Assembly (NCBI GenBank): GCA_905116865.2
Contig: CAJHNH020001090.1
Span: 62,001 to 126,000 of the forward strand
DNA: 64,000 nt
Direction of reading: 5' to 3'
Source of the DNA: Candidula unifasciata
Lineage: Eukaryota; Mollusca; Gastropoda; Stylommatophora; Geomitridae
Shown here: positions 1 to 13,500 of the stretch, piece by piece
Layout: every line of letters starts with the position of its first letter
Numbering within the stretch: position 1 is the stretch's first letter
The notes under the pieces: model-generated
Told to the model about the DNA's origin: nothing
Seen by the model: the letters and a program-made list of their open reading frames with translations, nothing else
Database searches by the model: none
Translations under genes and position numbers: made by a program

Positions 1-721
1 ACGGGACATGAATGATACATGTATTGATGTAGGTTACTGAGAACATGTTGCATTGCAGGGGGAGGGTTGGGGGAGGAAGAGAATAGGGATAAAGGAGAGA
101 CATGTAAAATACATGTGATGGCAAAATTTAGGTCCTGAAATTCCTGCTGTAATTGTAGGAAACTTCTAAACATGATTGGATCTATCTAGTCACGCTTGCC
201 GTCGCCATGGACTGATTCGCCTGTCTGCCTATAGCACAGTGTAATACTGTTATCTAAAAAGACGGAAAGTTGCAATCATTTAGCTGGGTCTTTCTTAGTC
301 CAGTTCAGTTAATTTCCACCTGAAAAGTGGATTTAGACCATAGCTTATTGAGTGCAATTAATTTATAATTGGTGCCATGTTTATGGGCAAGGCTAATTTT
401 TAAAAAATATTTTGGCCTAGGCATTTGCCCTGAGAAGCCGCAAACCCGGCACTTCCCACAGGGTCTAATTCCCCATAAATGCTGCTTAACCAGAATTTAT
501 ACAGTGGCATGTTTATGAGCCACCTAGCTAACGCCATTGGTTATGTTTGCACCTGTGCAGCATTTAGGAGGTCAAGATATGAATATCTTTACTAAAAATA
601 ACATTTAGGGAGATTTTCATGTAAACCAACTGATTGCTTTTAAAAGCCATATTGATGACATATTTTCTGTAGCCTCTGTGGTAGACTTGAGTCTGATGTT
701 TTTCTTCAAAAACTTATCTCC
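1..721. other. Non-coding, no gene seen
   Basis: No exon with convincing splice signals was found, although the missing 5' exons of the Lys/Glu-rich gene could be near. 670-722 may be a decayed tRNA-like head of the SINE-E copy that follows. Confidence 0.5.
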
Positions 722-880
722 CAGGTCGACCCAGCCTAAAAATGGGTACCAGACATGTCATTGGAAGTAAAGGTGACCGGTTTGATGTTGACGACATCAG
801 CCATCAAATCCTGATTGATCTATACAAAAATGAGTTTAGCATCAGAGGCCTGAGCATCACCGGCATGAAAAAGGGTCCTG
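722..880 (+). mobile_element. SINE-E body copy
   Basis: CAGGTCGACCCAGCCTAAAA, GGAAGTAAAGGTGACCGG, TTGACGACATCA and GAAAAAGGGTCCTG are landmarks shared with the copies at 10505 and 42475. A (GA)n tract follows (880-935). Confidence 0.65.
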
Positions 881-1214
881 AGAGAGAAAGAGAGAGAGAA
901 AGAGAGAATGAATGAACGAGCAAGAGAGACAGTGAGAGAATGGGTAGGTTTCTAATGTTGACATGTATCTGACAGAAGAAAATTTAAAAAATATATAAAC
1001 ATATTCTTTGAAATGTAAAATTACTTGCCTGCTGGAGATAATAAAATATTGAGCATAATCATCCACACTGTTTGTCAAGACAGTTGATGATGGTGATGAC
1101 TCTATAACCTTCTGCTTGGTGTTGTTTGATTGGGTGTTGCTATAGAAACATGTCCATATAAAATTCTTCTGTATATTTTTCTTGTGCACTAGTTTTATGT
1201 GTGCGAATTTTCAG

Positions 1215-1541
1215 GAGCAAAACCACGTGGAGGATGGCAGTGATGGTGATGATGAGAATGACAGCATAAGTGACGATGAAGCCCAGCACGAGAAGGAGAA
1301 AAACCGACAGAAGCGAGAAGTGAAGGATAAACAGAACCAAAATAACAATATCTTAGAACTGCCATCCAGAATAGAAGCAAAACTAGACAGTGATGTTGAA
1401 CTGGGGGAGGCAGACGTGCAGAAAGCGAATGTAGCAGAATTGCAGTTAGTAGGTGAGAATGCTAGTGGAAAAGATGAAGAGACAAGTGATGAAGTTGACG
1501 AGCTTGATGAGGAGGATTCAGCTCCGAGGGAATCGCCCATT
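1215..1541 (+). CDS. Exon a of the Lys/Glu-rich gene (acidic segment)
   Basis: The exon is preceded by a TTTTCAG acceptor (ends 1214) and followed by a GTAAGA donor at 1542. Its 109 codons are in phase 0 at both ends. It encodes an acidic stretch with a short basic EKEKNRQKREVKDKQ island. This is the first exon I can see, so the protein starts upstream of it. Confidence 0.7.
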
Positions 1542-4500
1542 GTAAGAAGTTATTCTTTGAGTGCCATCATGAGTAGTTCCCTTCGAGACCTGTTTCTTGT
1601 CTGCTGTGGTTTTGTGGCTAGATGTGTCTAGTATGTTTTATTTTATCACTGCCAGTGTTTCTTTCTTGAGTGACTCATTCCTGAATATCTGCAATCATCT
1701 CATTAATATTTGCAAAAGCCTGTACACACGTAGTAAATGCTGCATAAGATCAAAGGCAGATTTGTCAAGAACTTTTATAGTGAACTCTGGTGTGCGCCAG
1801 GGCTGTGTACTATCGCCACTTCTTTTTATAACATACATGGATACCATATGTAAGGAAACGAGCTTTAATCATGAAGAAGATATTAAAGAATTACTATTCG
1901 CCAAAGACCAGGTACTCAGCTAAAAGTACGAAATGCCTACAGAACCACCTAAATCAAATTAGTAGCAAAGGGGAGGAATATAATGTGAAATTATCACACT
2001 ACGAAGACAGAGACAATGATGATAGGAAGACATAAAGACAATTTAGAAATAAAATTAAAATACAACACCTGAAAACAGACAGAGGAATTTAAGTATTTGG
2101 GATCAATTTTCACATCAGACTGAAAACTGGACGAGAAATTAGCTCAAGATGTGCCAAAGCTAATTAAGTAATGGGGCAACTATTTTTCCTGTTGATACAC
2201 AAGCAGATACGTCGGAGTACTAACGTGAATCTTATCAGAACTATTTTTTGGCCAACACTATGCTATCAGTGCCAAACGTGGACAATTACATCCTCCAATG
2301 AACGTAAAATTGTGACAACAGAGATGAAATGCCTTAGAAGAGCTGCAGGAGTTTCAAGGAAAGACAAAATACGGAATCATGAATTTAGACAAATGCTAGG
2401 AATAAAGCCAGTCTTACAAGTCATCAAAGAACAACAAATGAAGTGGTTTGGACACCTAACAAGAATACCCTGGTACTATTTGCCACAGCGAGCCACACTA
2501 AAACATTACAACGGGTATAAAGCGAGTGGGAGACCTTGGAAAATATGGAGTGATGGCATTAAGAACAGCCCTGTAGAAATGAACATCAGTCTTAATAGTG
2601 CTCTTTACAGAGCTCATCAACGAATGTTACATCTCCCCCCGACACTTCGATGAGGTACAAGGTGGATGAGAAGAAGAAGAAGATTCTGCACTGCACAGAA
2701 ACGGAACCAGAGTTAAAGTATGACATCTAGTGTAACTAATGGATGTAGGATTAGGGTAACTAATGAATGTAGGTTGGTGTGTTGCTTGGCACCAAGTGGG
2801 TTAGATGGGCTGCCTCACTTTGCTTTAATTTTTTTTTTTTTTTTTCTACTGAATAAATAAGCAGGCTTTTTTGTGAGTATGGTGTGGAACACTTTTATTT
2901 TGGATTAAGCTAGAGACCCCAAAAATGTTGGCAAATAAATTAGATTTGTCATGTACTTATATATATATAAATATATATATATAGCCCAGTTGTAAAGACT
3001 TGATATGTGCCATATTGAGGAAGCACTCTAGTTGAGATTAACAAATAAATTAACCATTGTCCCCTTCTCCAGTTAATTAACACAATTATTTATTTGATTC
3101 AGATCATTTCAACACACAGTGGAGCTTTTTAACTTGCATGAGTTGTAATTATGTTTTTTGAGCACCATGTATTTTGTTTCTCACATTATTCTATTAAGCA
3201 AAAATTTGCTTTTGATGTGTGCTGAACTGTTTATACTTGGTATCACAATTTCTGCCATTCTTTTGGTGGATTGTTGTAATAAATTTCTAGTGTCATGTTT
3301 AAAAAAAAAGGTTAAAAGTAGGGCACTGTAGGGCATACAGATATTGTAACTTTTGAAGTCTGGATAGATAGCCAGTATTTTTGGCCGATATTAAGTAGTT
3401 AGAATTCTTCTTATTCCTCTTCTTCTTTTTCTTCTTCTTCTTCTTCCTCATCTTATTTTTTCTCTTCTTTTTCTTCTTTCTCTTCTTCTTCACCCTCTTC
3501 TTCTTCACCCTCTTCTTAATCTTCTTATTTTTCTAAGATCGCCTTTAAAAGGACAGACTACAGATTATGTTGTTATTTACAGGTAGACTACGAATTCTGC
3601 ACCTTTTGACCCAAGACATCTAATTTTAGCATTAGTTGTCTTTTACAACATGTTTATTAAGGGACAGGAGGTTGGTCTGTTCTTTCCCTTTTAAAAAGGT
3701 GGGGGGCCTCAGAACCTGCAGCAAGAAGTCACAATATTCCAGGCACTACATTGTTATGGTGCCAGGCTGCAGGGTAGTGTTGGAAGTATAGGTAAAGTGT
3801 GCGAGAATTGTGTTTGCTCGTCTGTTGACAATATGTCACCAAAAAAATTTTAATGTTAGCTTCTAACTTAGCCGTCAGCTGGCACTGGAAATATTCCTTC
3901 TATTATTCTACTCTGCGGGTTTTAAAAAAAAAAGTTAAAGATTGCTGTTTTTAAACGGTGTATTACATCCAAATAATTTTGAAGAAAAAACCACTCCTGA
4001 AATAACTCTCCCTTCTCCTCTTCTTCTTTTTCACTGGTTGTAAACCCCGGCAGAAAATTCTGCTTGTTCATCTACTGCTGGATTTTGTCTTGTTTTAGAA
4101 CTGGACTTTTGCCTGCATGTCTGTTTTACAGATCCGGCTTATTTGTGTGCAGACTGTTGTTGGTTCCTCATCTCTGAGGCAGATGCACTCCAACTTCAAG
4201 AGTCCCTACCCCCAATTAGTTGCCTACTAGGACTGTTTGTTAGGGGGCATATGGTGTGTTCTCCATCCTCCCCCCTCCCCTCTTTAAACTGTGGGCCCCG
4301 AAACCCAAACCGGGAATGAATATAACTAATGTTAAACTTCATCCGTACATCGTAGGAAGAAGCTCTTATAACGGAGCAGTTATCATGTTTGCACATTGTG
4401 AGAAGAAAAATTAGAATAGATAACATAGGGAGGGGGGAGGGGAGGGGGGCCTGGATAAAGGCATATGCATACTGAAACCAGTTATAGAATATTCTTGACA

Positions 4501-7500
4501 GTCTTAGCTTGAAAACATGTGGCAAGGCATGAGACCCCATGCCTGTTGACAAGGCAGTTGATGATTTTTATTGTTACTTGTTTGTACGTCCGTTTCTATT
4601 ATACTTCAGCTTTCTTATCAAGCACACATACTACACTTTTTATATTCTCATTTTATTTGTTAATTGTTTATCTTTTTTTTTTTTTTTTTAATTGAAATGA
4701 TGGTTATTATTTTTTTTTTTGGGTCATTGTGATTGCAATTTCTCAGTTATCAGTTAGCATTCTTTGTGCTTTTGCTGTTCATAAACATGCCATATTTTAT
4801 GTAAAAACATCCACATGTATGCTAGCTAATTCACTATTCTCACATAGTTGTGTGTATATATTTACAATGTTTTTGTATACGTGTGTAACAATACCAGCAG
4901 TTGCACATGCCAACTAGCTACAGTTGTTTTCATTTGCTCTATCTCAGCTGCCCTAAAAAGCACAATTTTTGAGGTATATATTCCCTCTAATGGCCACATT
5001 TGCAAGTCACAAGTATTTTTTAGAAATTGCAAAAAAAAAAAAAAACATAGCAAAACTGATTGTTCCGTAAGAAATTCACATTTAACCTATTTGGGCTAGC
5101 TTCTTAAATAGCAAAACTGATTGTTCAGTAAGAAATTTACATTTAACGTTTTTTGTGCCAGCCCCTCAAAAATAATATTGTATGCATTATTTCTCATTAT
5201 ACATGGTTATCATTTAGTTTGTGTTACTGTTGATTTTATGATAATGATCGGCAATGTTCAGTATGTAATTGACCTTATTTATTGTTGAACTTGTTTCTTT
5301 TAACAACCCTTGTGGTGGTTCCTGGGCACCATTTGGGGGTGAGGTGAGGGGGAGAGAATATACTGGTCCCTCCCACATCTTTTCAACAAGCATGTCATGA
5401 AAGACAGAGGCTTTGGGGTTTGCTGAAATTGAAAATGTTAAACCAGATGTGTCACAGCCTAACTGTAAACCACAACATAACATGCTTACCAGCCTTTTAA
5501 AAGGCGAGCAAAGAAGAGGAAGAATACGTTCATTGTAATGGATATTATCACTTTGGGTTGTGAGTGCAGGGACTAGCCAGCTTGCGCTGCAGAATCAGAA
5601 GTTCAACAAATTATTCATGACAATTCCCGCCCAAGTGATGTGGTTATCTATACAGATGGCTATGTGTTGAGGGGCAGACAAAGTACACGGTGTTTCATAG
5701 CACAAGCAAATGGACGTCGCCTAGTACAGCAAAGCCTTGCCTATGACGTCTAGTTTGAGAATGGAGTGGAGACAGTCACTGCTGCCTTCCACTGGCTTGA
5801 GAATCATCTGTACACACATGCCTTGATTGTCACTGGCTCACAGAGCATGTTGAGAAAGGTAGGGACAGGTATGCTCCGTTCAGAGTGGCAAGCATCACTT
5901 CAGACATCTGGGGTGGTTAGTATCCTTTGGATATTCTCTCCAGGTCTTGCCAGTGTTTTGGAAATGAACAGGCAGATAGACTGGCTGGCTCTGCACGACT
6001 AGGTGATGAATTGATGTATGACAAGCTAGACGTTGTGAGAACCCTCTGGAAGCGAGTGAATAGTGCGGAAGCGCACATAGATCATTATGGTCTGAGAATG
6101 GCACTGCAAGGAATTACCAGGGGATCTGGCTGACGCTTAACACTCAAGGAAATTGTGAGACGGATATAAAGTCAGACAGTTATTGGTGCCTTCTGGATTG
6201 AAACTCTTCATTTGCTGCTAAAGATGGGGACGGAGCGCTTATGGGGGTGTCCCGAGTGCTAGGATGTCGATTTTTTAAATCAACATTCAACATCCAGTGT
6301 TAATCAAAATATGATGTTTGTTTAGTTATCGTCATTATGATTGTTTGGTAAGTGAAGTAAGAATTATGAGAAGAGATGAACAGAGAATCACCAAACAGTC
6401 ACTGAGATGGGAAATAGAGGGACCGAGGAAACAAGAATGACTACAAGAAACCCTGTGGCGAACGTGGATGAAAGAAGCCAAAGTGCTGAACTCGATTCCG
6501 TCCATGATATCAAAGTGATTGCACAGGATAGAAGGAAATGGAGAAATAGACTGTGAGCCCTATGTAACATGTAATGGCACAACATGATGATGGATAACTG
6601 TGGCGTAAAGGGGCCTTTTTCACACCGTTGGAGCTGCAGACAAGTGGTTTTAGATCAATACATCATGTATCAGTAACGACATCATCATCATATACCAAGT
6701 CTTTTTTGAGACTGTGACTCCCAACAACTCCCACTGGAAAGCCCCTTAACCCTTTCCCTTTCCAATCCCCCTATCTTACATATTTTGATGTCCAACGGAT
6801 TAACAAATTAATATCCCAAATTTGTGCTTGTCAACTCCTGACCTTTACTATTCTATTTGAGCAAATTAGTTTCAGTAACTTGTGTGATTACATGCTGAAC
6901 ATTACTCCAGAATCTTCTTCTTCTTCGTCTTCACTTCCTCTTTTACCGCTGTGGGTGTCGAGGGAGATATAAGGTTCTGTTTCTAGCTCTTCTGGCTGCC
7001 TCTACCATAGGCGCATCGTGCTGTTGTAGAGTTTCTCTGATGTTATCCTTCCATCTTGTTCTTGGTCTACCTTGTGCTCTACGTCCTTCTTCTCTTTCCA
7101 TGTATGCTTTGTATGGTATGGTGTCACAAGGCATTCTCTCTAAGTGGGCAATCCATTTCACTTGCTGTCTTCGTATGTAATCCAGAATTGGTTCTGTGCC
7201 GACTTTTTCTCTTATGATCTCATTCCTGATCTTATCTCTTATGGTCACTCCTACAGCCCTTCTTAGACATCTCATTTCCGTGGTTACTAATTTTCTTTTA
7301 TGGTTTGTTGTGAGTGACCATGTCTGGCACTGGTAGCACAGAGTTGGAATAAATATGCTTTGAATTAGATGTCTCTTTGTGCTGATTGGGATTGTCTTAT
7401 GCTGTAAGAGGGGGGTAGCTGTCCCAATACTTGGTTTGCTTTACTGCATCTAATGTTAATTTCTTTATCCAATTTCCCATCTTCAGTAAATGTAGTTCCC

Positions 7501-10500
7501 AGATATTTAAACTCAGATGCCTGTTTAATGCCTTTACACTCTATTGCTATGTTTAGATCTGTCTTCTTTTTGCCTATTGACATGACTTCTCCAGAATCAA
7601 CAGTCATAAACTAAGGGGGTTTCAGTACCATTGGCCTCACGTTCTGAAGATGATAGGTTTGTTTCATGGCTGTATTATTCTGTTCACTGGTGCAACTTTT
7701 GCGGAGATCCCTGAGGATTATCTACAGAGTTTTTTCTTTGTGTGGCGCTCTCGGCAGGCAGCTGGCTGTTCTATGGGGAGAGACCGAACCATGTGGGATC
7801 AAACCCAGTACAATTCATTTATCTCGGCTCTCAGGTTGACCCAGCCTAAAATGGGTACCAGGGGATGACAGGGGAAGTAAAGGCAGCTGGCATAATGTTG
7901 TCCTGCCTGGTTTTGTCTTCATGTTATTTTATATCTATTCCAAGCAGTAGACAAAAAATGTCTTCTTGTATCATTTCCTGCAGGCACAAGCTCCGGTGGC
8001 GACACCAAGGAGAAAGAAAAGTGATGTGCATCAGGATGAGGTGAAAGAAGCAGACAAAGACTCGGACAGTGAGGACAAAGGTCAGCTCTCTTTCTCTCTG
8101 TCGGTCTCTCTTCCTCTGTCTTTCTGTCTCTCTCTCTGTCTGTCTCTCTGTGTCTCACTTTCTCTACCTATCTCTTTGTCTCTATCTCTGTCTCTTTCTA
8201 TCCCTCATCTCTTTCTCTTTCACTCTTTATGTTTTTCTTTGCTTTTCACATATGACTGAATGTGAAATTATGTGTTTGGTGGAATGTCTGTGTAGATATG
8301 TACATGCTAGCCCACACATTAGACCTAGATTATTCATATTTCCACTATACATTTAGGGATTTAAATGTCAAGAGACTGCAGCCATATATCCAGGTGAATA
8401 AATGGGATCTGTGGGTCTACCCCTCCGACTCCCCCATGTGGCTGCAAGATGGAACCCAGATGCCCATAACATAAGACAGTGCCCACATGTCCTCCAATGT
8501 TTTCATGCTTGTCTGAGATGACTTAATGATGATGTTCAATCCACCGCACCATGTGGGAAGTATATCATCATTTTCAGATTTTTATCAAAAATCCAGTCCA
8601 GCCCTGAAACAAACCTGGTTTACACAAGGCAGGGACAGATATAACATCTAAACACAATCCTGCCTCTCATGAGTGACTCTTCTTTTGTCTGATCTTTGCC
8701 TAAACATAGCGGGAAGACATGACTTTCTCATTTAATGTTGCTTTTTAAATTGTGATAATATGATTTGGTTTATTCTCTAGATCTCAAACAGGAGGAGAAA
8801 GAGGCAAGGAAAGATCCGAAGGAGAAACAGAAGAAAAAGAAGAAAGAAGACAAGGACAATGGTGACAGGAAAGAGAAAAAAAACAAAGGTAGAGTACTCA
8901 GATTGCAGCCTCTGCTTAGTTGCAGTTCTGCCTGTAATATTGGCAGCATCCTACAAGATGTATTACAGAATGTCTGGCATTAAACTTTATTAGAACGGAC
9001 ATATTTAAAACTATTTTGTCAAACACTGCAAGTTCAGACATCTTTCTTCTTTAATGTCATCACTTTATCTTGCATTATCAAAGGCTGACCTAGGTAAAAT
9101 TAACACCTGTGAAATAAGATGCCTGAGAAAAGCCGCGAGCTTAACCATCGAGAAAAAATTTAGAAATGAAATCAGACTGACTATGGGAACAGCACTGTGT
9201 TGGAAGTTCACTGAGAGACAGAAGATCAAATGGTTTGGTCATCTGTTAAGAATGTAACTAGAACTACTAACTCATGTGCTTCAAATGAAAGGACCTGATG
9301 TGAAAGCAAGAGGTCACCCTAGGAGAACAAGGATTAATGGCATTAAAAGCTTCTAGATTTACACAGTAGCCATTGCTGCCCAGCAAGTAGTTGATCGCAG
9401 ACTGTTCCTTCACACAACGCTTAACGGCAGAAGTGTACATTTATGATGATGATGACTTATCTTGCTGAAGAAAACTGGTTTGTGAAAGTTTATACTCACT
9501 TTATCTGCCCTTTGTCCAAATTGTCAGTGATTCATCTAGAGTTACACATTTAAAGATGAAACTCTCAGCCAACTAGTGCCAAGTCATCCGGTCTTTTGCC
9601 ATTGTATGCAGCTCACCTCATGTCTTCCAAGTCTTTTTTTGTGTTTTTAATTCTCTTGGCCATTTATTTTTCAGTCCCCCTTTATATTTATTTTTTCCCC
9701 TGTGTATTCCAAGGTAAGGGCTTTCATTTAATTCCCCCCTAAGCTGTCCAGGCACCAATTAACTAATATTTTTGTTTTTTTTAATAATAATTTTGTCATT
9801 CTCTATGTTTCTGCTCTACACGTCAGTACTGTTTTTACATCAGAGCTATGTATTTTAGGAGCTGATGGGACCTTCTCTTTGTACCGCTCAACTTACATTT
9901 ATATGTTATAATATATTAAAACATCTGATTTACTACATGTATCTGAGATTAATTTTTGTGTGAAACATAATATTTTGGTGCTTTCAGGTCATCATATTTT
10001 TTTTTACACCAATTTTCTCTCTTTCAGAGAAGAACAAGAAGAATAAGAATGTTGATAAGAATGAGAACAGTGAAGAGGAGGAGGATGAAGAAGAAGTGGA
10101 TGCCAAGAAAGCAAAGGTATGCAGTTGGTTTATATCTGTGCTACAAGATACATTGTATATCTTTCCTTTCCCAATTCTTTGGTCTGCGATGTCTGTGTCA
10201 GAGATGCTGTAATCTCAGATATGTAAAGGTCATTTTCTGTGTTAACCCTTAAAAGGGCAGTTAGCATAGTATGTTGTGGTTTACAGCTAGGCTATGATAT
10301 CTGCAGCTTTCAGCCCAATACTTTTTAATTTCAGCAACATTTAAATGCCAGTCATGGTGAAACTATACTCTAGTGACTTCTGTTGACTTTTTTTCATACG
10401 TGTATAAGAAATCTGGCCTGTTTGCACTAACTGACCAGGAAGCTGTCAGTTTTAGAAACAGTCATAGAAACATTTTTTAAATTGGTTGTCTCCATAATAA

Positions 10501-13500
10501 AGGTTGGCTTCATTGTACCCAGGGAGTTGGCGGAGCCAGACTTTTTTCAAAAATAACCAGATGCAGTCCCGGGAAAGTAAAGGTGGCCGGCAAAATGCTG
10601 ACCACATCACCCACCTTGTCCCGATTGGTCAATAAAAATATAGGTCTAGCCTTATATGCCCTATACGCCTGATGGCGTGGAAAAGGGTCCTTTACTTTTC
10701 TTTTTTTTTTTTACATTGTACCCTCTGATGTCTATTGGAATATTACGTAGTGAGGCCCCAAGTTCTTCCATGGTCTAGCTTTCATACTTGTTCTTCTTCT
10801 TCTTCTGCAGTATTCCTAGCCCTTGAGGTTCATTGCTGCAGATATCACCCCCTTTCATTCATCTCCCTGCTTGATCTTCTCGTTCCATTTGGTGACACTA
10901 AATGTCTGACTGGACATTGTCTTCTTGGTCTGCCTGGAGGTCTTTGACCCATGCCTATGCAGATTTTTACTTTTATGTCATCTGACATTCTCTCAATATG
11001 CCTCAGCCGTTTCAGTCTATTAGCCCTTGTGATGCCAGTGATCAATGGTGATTTAAACGCATTTTGAATTTCATTGTTGCTTCTCACTTTCCATTCCCAC
11101 TGTTTGCATCTTTGGTGGTTCCAAAGATTCATCGTAAGTCTCTCTTTCTTTTTTTGGTGAAAATTTACAAGGCTTCATTTTTTTTAGTTGTGTTCCAAGT
11201 TTCAGAGCCATAAAAAACAACAGGTTTTATCGTTGTTTCATACTACTGCCTAAAAACCCTGAGAATGGATTAAAACAAAATAAACCATCCACTACAGGAA
11301 TCAAAACTGTTAAATGCATTCACTAACCTTTGAACCCCAGAGTCGCACACATTTATAGAAAAATATGTCCAGTTAATACTAGCAGAGCACAAAATCTGTC
11401 ACATATTTAGAAATAACTTCATTAAATAATCTGATCAATTAACTGTATTCTATATCTTTTTTTTTTTTTTTTTTACACTTGAACAAAAATTTGGTTTTGT
11501 ACAAATTGAGCACATAGGTATCATGATTTCATAAACCCTTTCATTAAAAAAGTTATATTTGTACTCTTCTCTTTCTTATAAGTGTTGATACTAGTGGTTG
11601 CCTAGACTTTTCTTAAATAGATGTTTTACTGTTACATGCAAGCCATCATTGTAACAGATTTTACTAGTCTTAGATATCTTTCTGTTACAAGCAAGCCATC
11701 ACTGTAACAGATGTTACCAGTCTTAGGTGTTTCTCTGTTACATACAAGCCATCAGTGTAACAGATGTTACCAGTCTTAGGTGTTTTTCTGTTACATGTAA
11801 GCCATCACTGTAACAGATGTTACCAGTCTTAGATGTCTTTCTGTTACATACAAGCCATCACTGTAACAGATGTTACCAGTCTTAGATGTTTTTCTGTTAC
11901 ATGTAAGCCATCACTGTAACAGATGTTACCAGTCTTAGATGTTTTTCTCTTACATGCAAGCCATCGCTGTTACAGATGTTACCTGTCTTAGATGTTTTTC
12001 TGTTACATGTAAGCCATTACTGTAACAGATGTTACCAGTCTTAGATGTTTTTCTGTTACATGTAAGCCATCACTGTAACAGATGTTACCAGTCTTAGATG
12101 TTTTTATGTTACATGTAAGCCATCACTGTAACAGATGTTACCAGTCTTAGATGTTTTTCTGTTACATGAGAGCCATCACTGTAACAGATGTTACCAGTCT
12201 TAGATGTTTTTCTGTTACATGAGAGCCATCACTGTAACAGATGTTACCAGTCTTAGATGTTTTTCTGTTACATACAAGCCATCACTGTAACAGATGTTAC
12301 CAGTCTTAGATGTTTTTCTGTTACATGTAAGCCATCACTGTAACAGATGTTACCAGTCTTAGATGTTTTTCTTTTACATGCAAGCCAATCGCTGTTACAG
12401 ATGTTACCAGTCTTAGATGTTTTTCTGTTACATGAGAGCCATCACTGTAACAGATGTTACCAGTCTTTGATGTTTTTCTGATAGATGCAAACAGGACCCA
12501 GTCTCTTCCACAGTGCGTACCACCACACTCTGGTACTCAATCAGAAAACCACCACACTCTCGTACTCAATCAGAAAACCACCACACTCTCGTACTCAATC
12601 AGAAAACCATCACAGCGGTTTAGAAAACTGTCCACAGAGGATATCAAACTCCAGTACTTGAGGATCATAAAATGAAATAATAATAGCCTGATACAGAAAG
12701 AGTTAAACAACCAAAGGTCACATTTGCATGCTTGGTGAATTTGACAAATCGTGCTGACCTCATATTTTGAACACACAAGTAGGCACTCGTGTCAGTAGCA
12801 GGGGCATCTTTACTTCCCAGGACATTTTCTTGTAGGCTGACTTGACCTGCTAGCACAGGTCAGTGTTTAAATAATCTGTGAAATGGTTCAAACCTGTGAC
12901 CACTTACCAACAGGCAAAAGTGCTAGCCTCTGAACTTCTACAACCTCCTTGTCTGGCCTGCAAGTTTGTATCATGTAATGAAAGTAAAACACCCTTTTCC
13001 ACGGGTGTATTGGGCATATAATACTTGACCTATATTTTATAGACCAGTTGGAAATCGGTGGGTGAAATGTTCAACATCACACTAGACGCCTTTACTTCCC
13101 AGAAAATTACCTGATGTTCATTTAAGGCCGGGTTGATCCGGGAGCTAAGATCATTTTTGCAAAAAAGGCTGTATCTGTGGGGATTTGAACCAACGACCTA
13201 CAGATCTGCAGGCAAACGTCTCCCTATATAATGTAGATTTTCTCTGTCCCCACCTCTTTATATGATTATCAGTGTGGAAAGTTTGCCATTTTTATTTTTC
13301 AGAGTAATAAAGCAAAGAATAAGAAAAAGAAGGAAGATAATAAAACAAAGAAGAACGAGACAGAAGATGAAGATGAGAATGATGAGGAGGAAGAGAAGAT
13401 TAAAAAGAAAAAGAAGCAGAAGAAACAAAACAAGACTAAAGAAAAAACGGATGAGGAAAGCAAAAAGAAAAATAAGAGTGAAAAGAATGATGATGAAGTA

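Noticed and set aside
3299..3508. Minus-strand Lys-rich frame as another exon of a charged protein
   Set aside because: It is a (CTT)n tract plus A-run with no splice signals, and on the opposite strand to the Lys/Glu gene.
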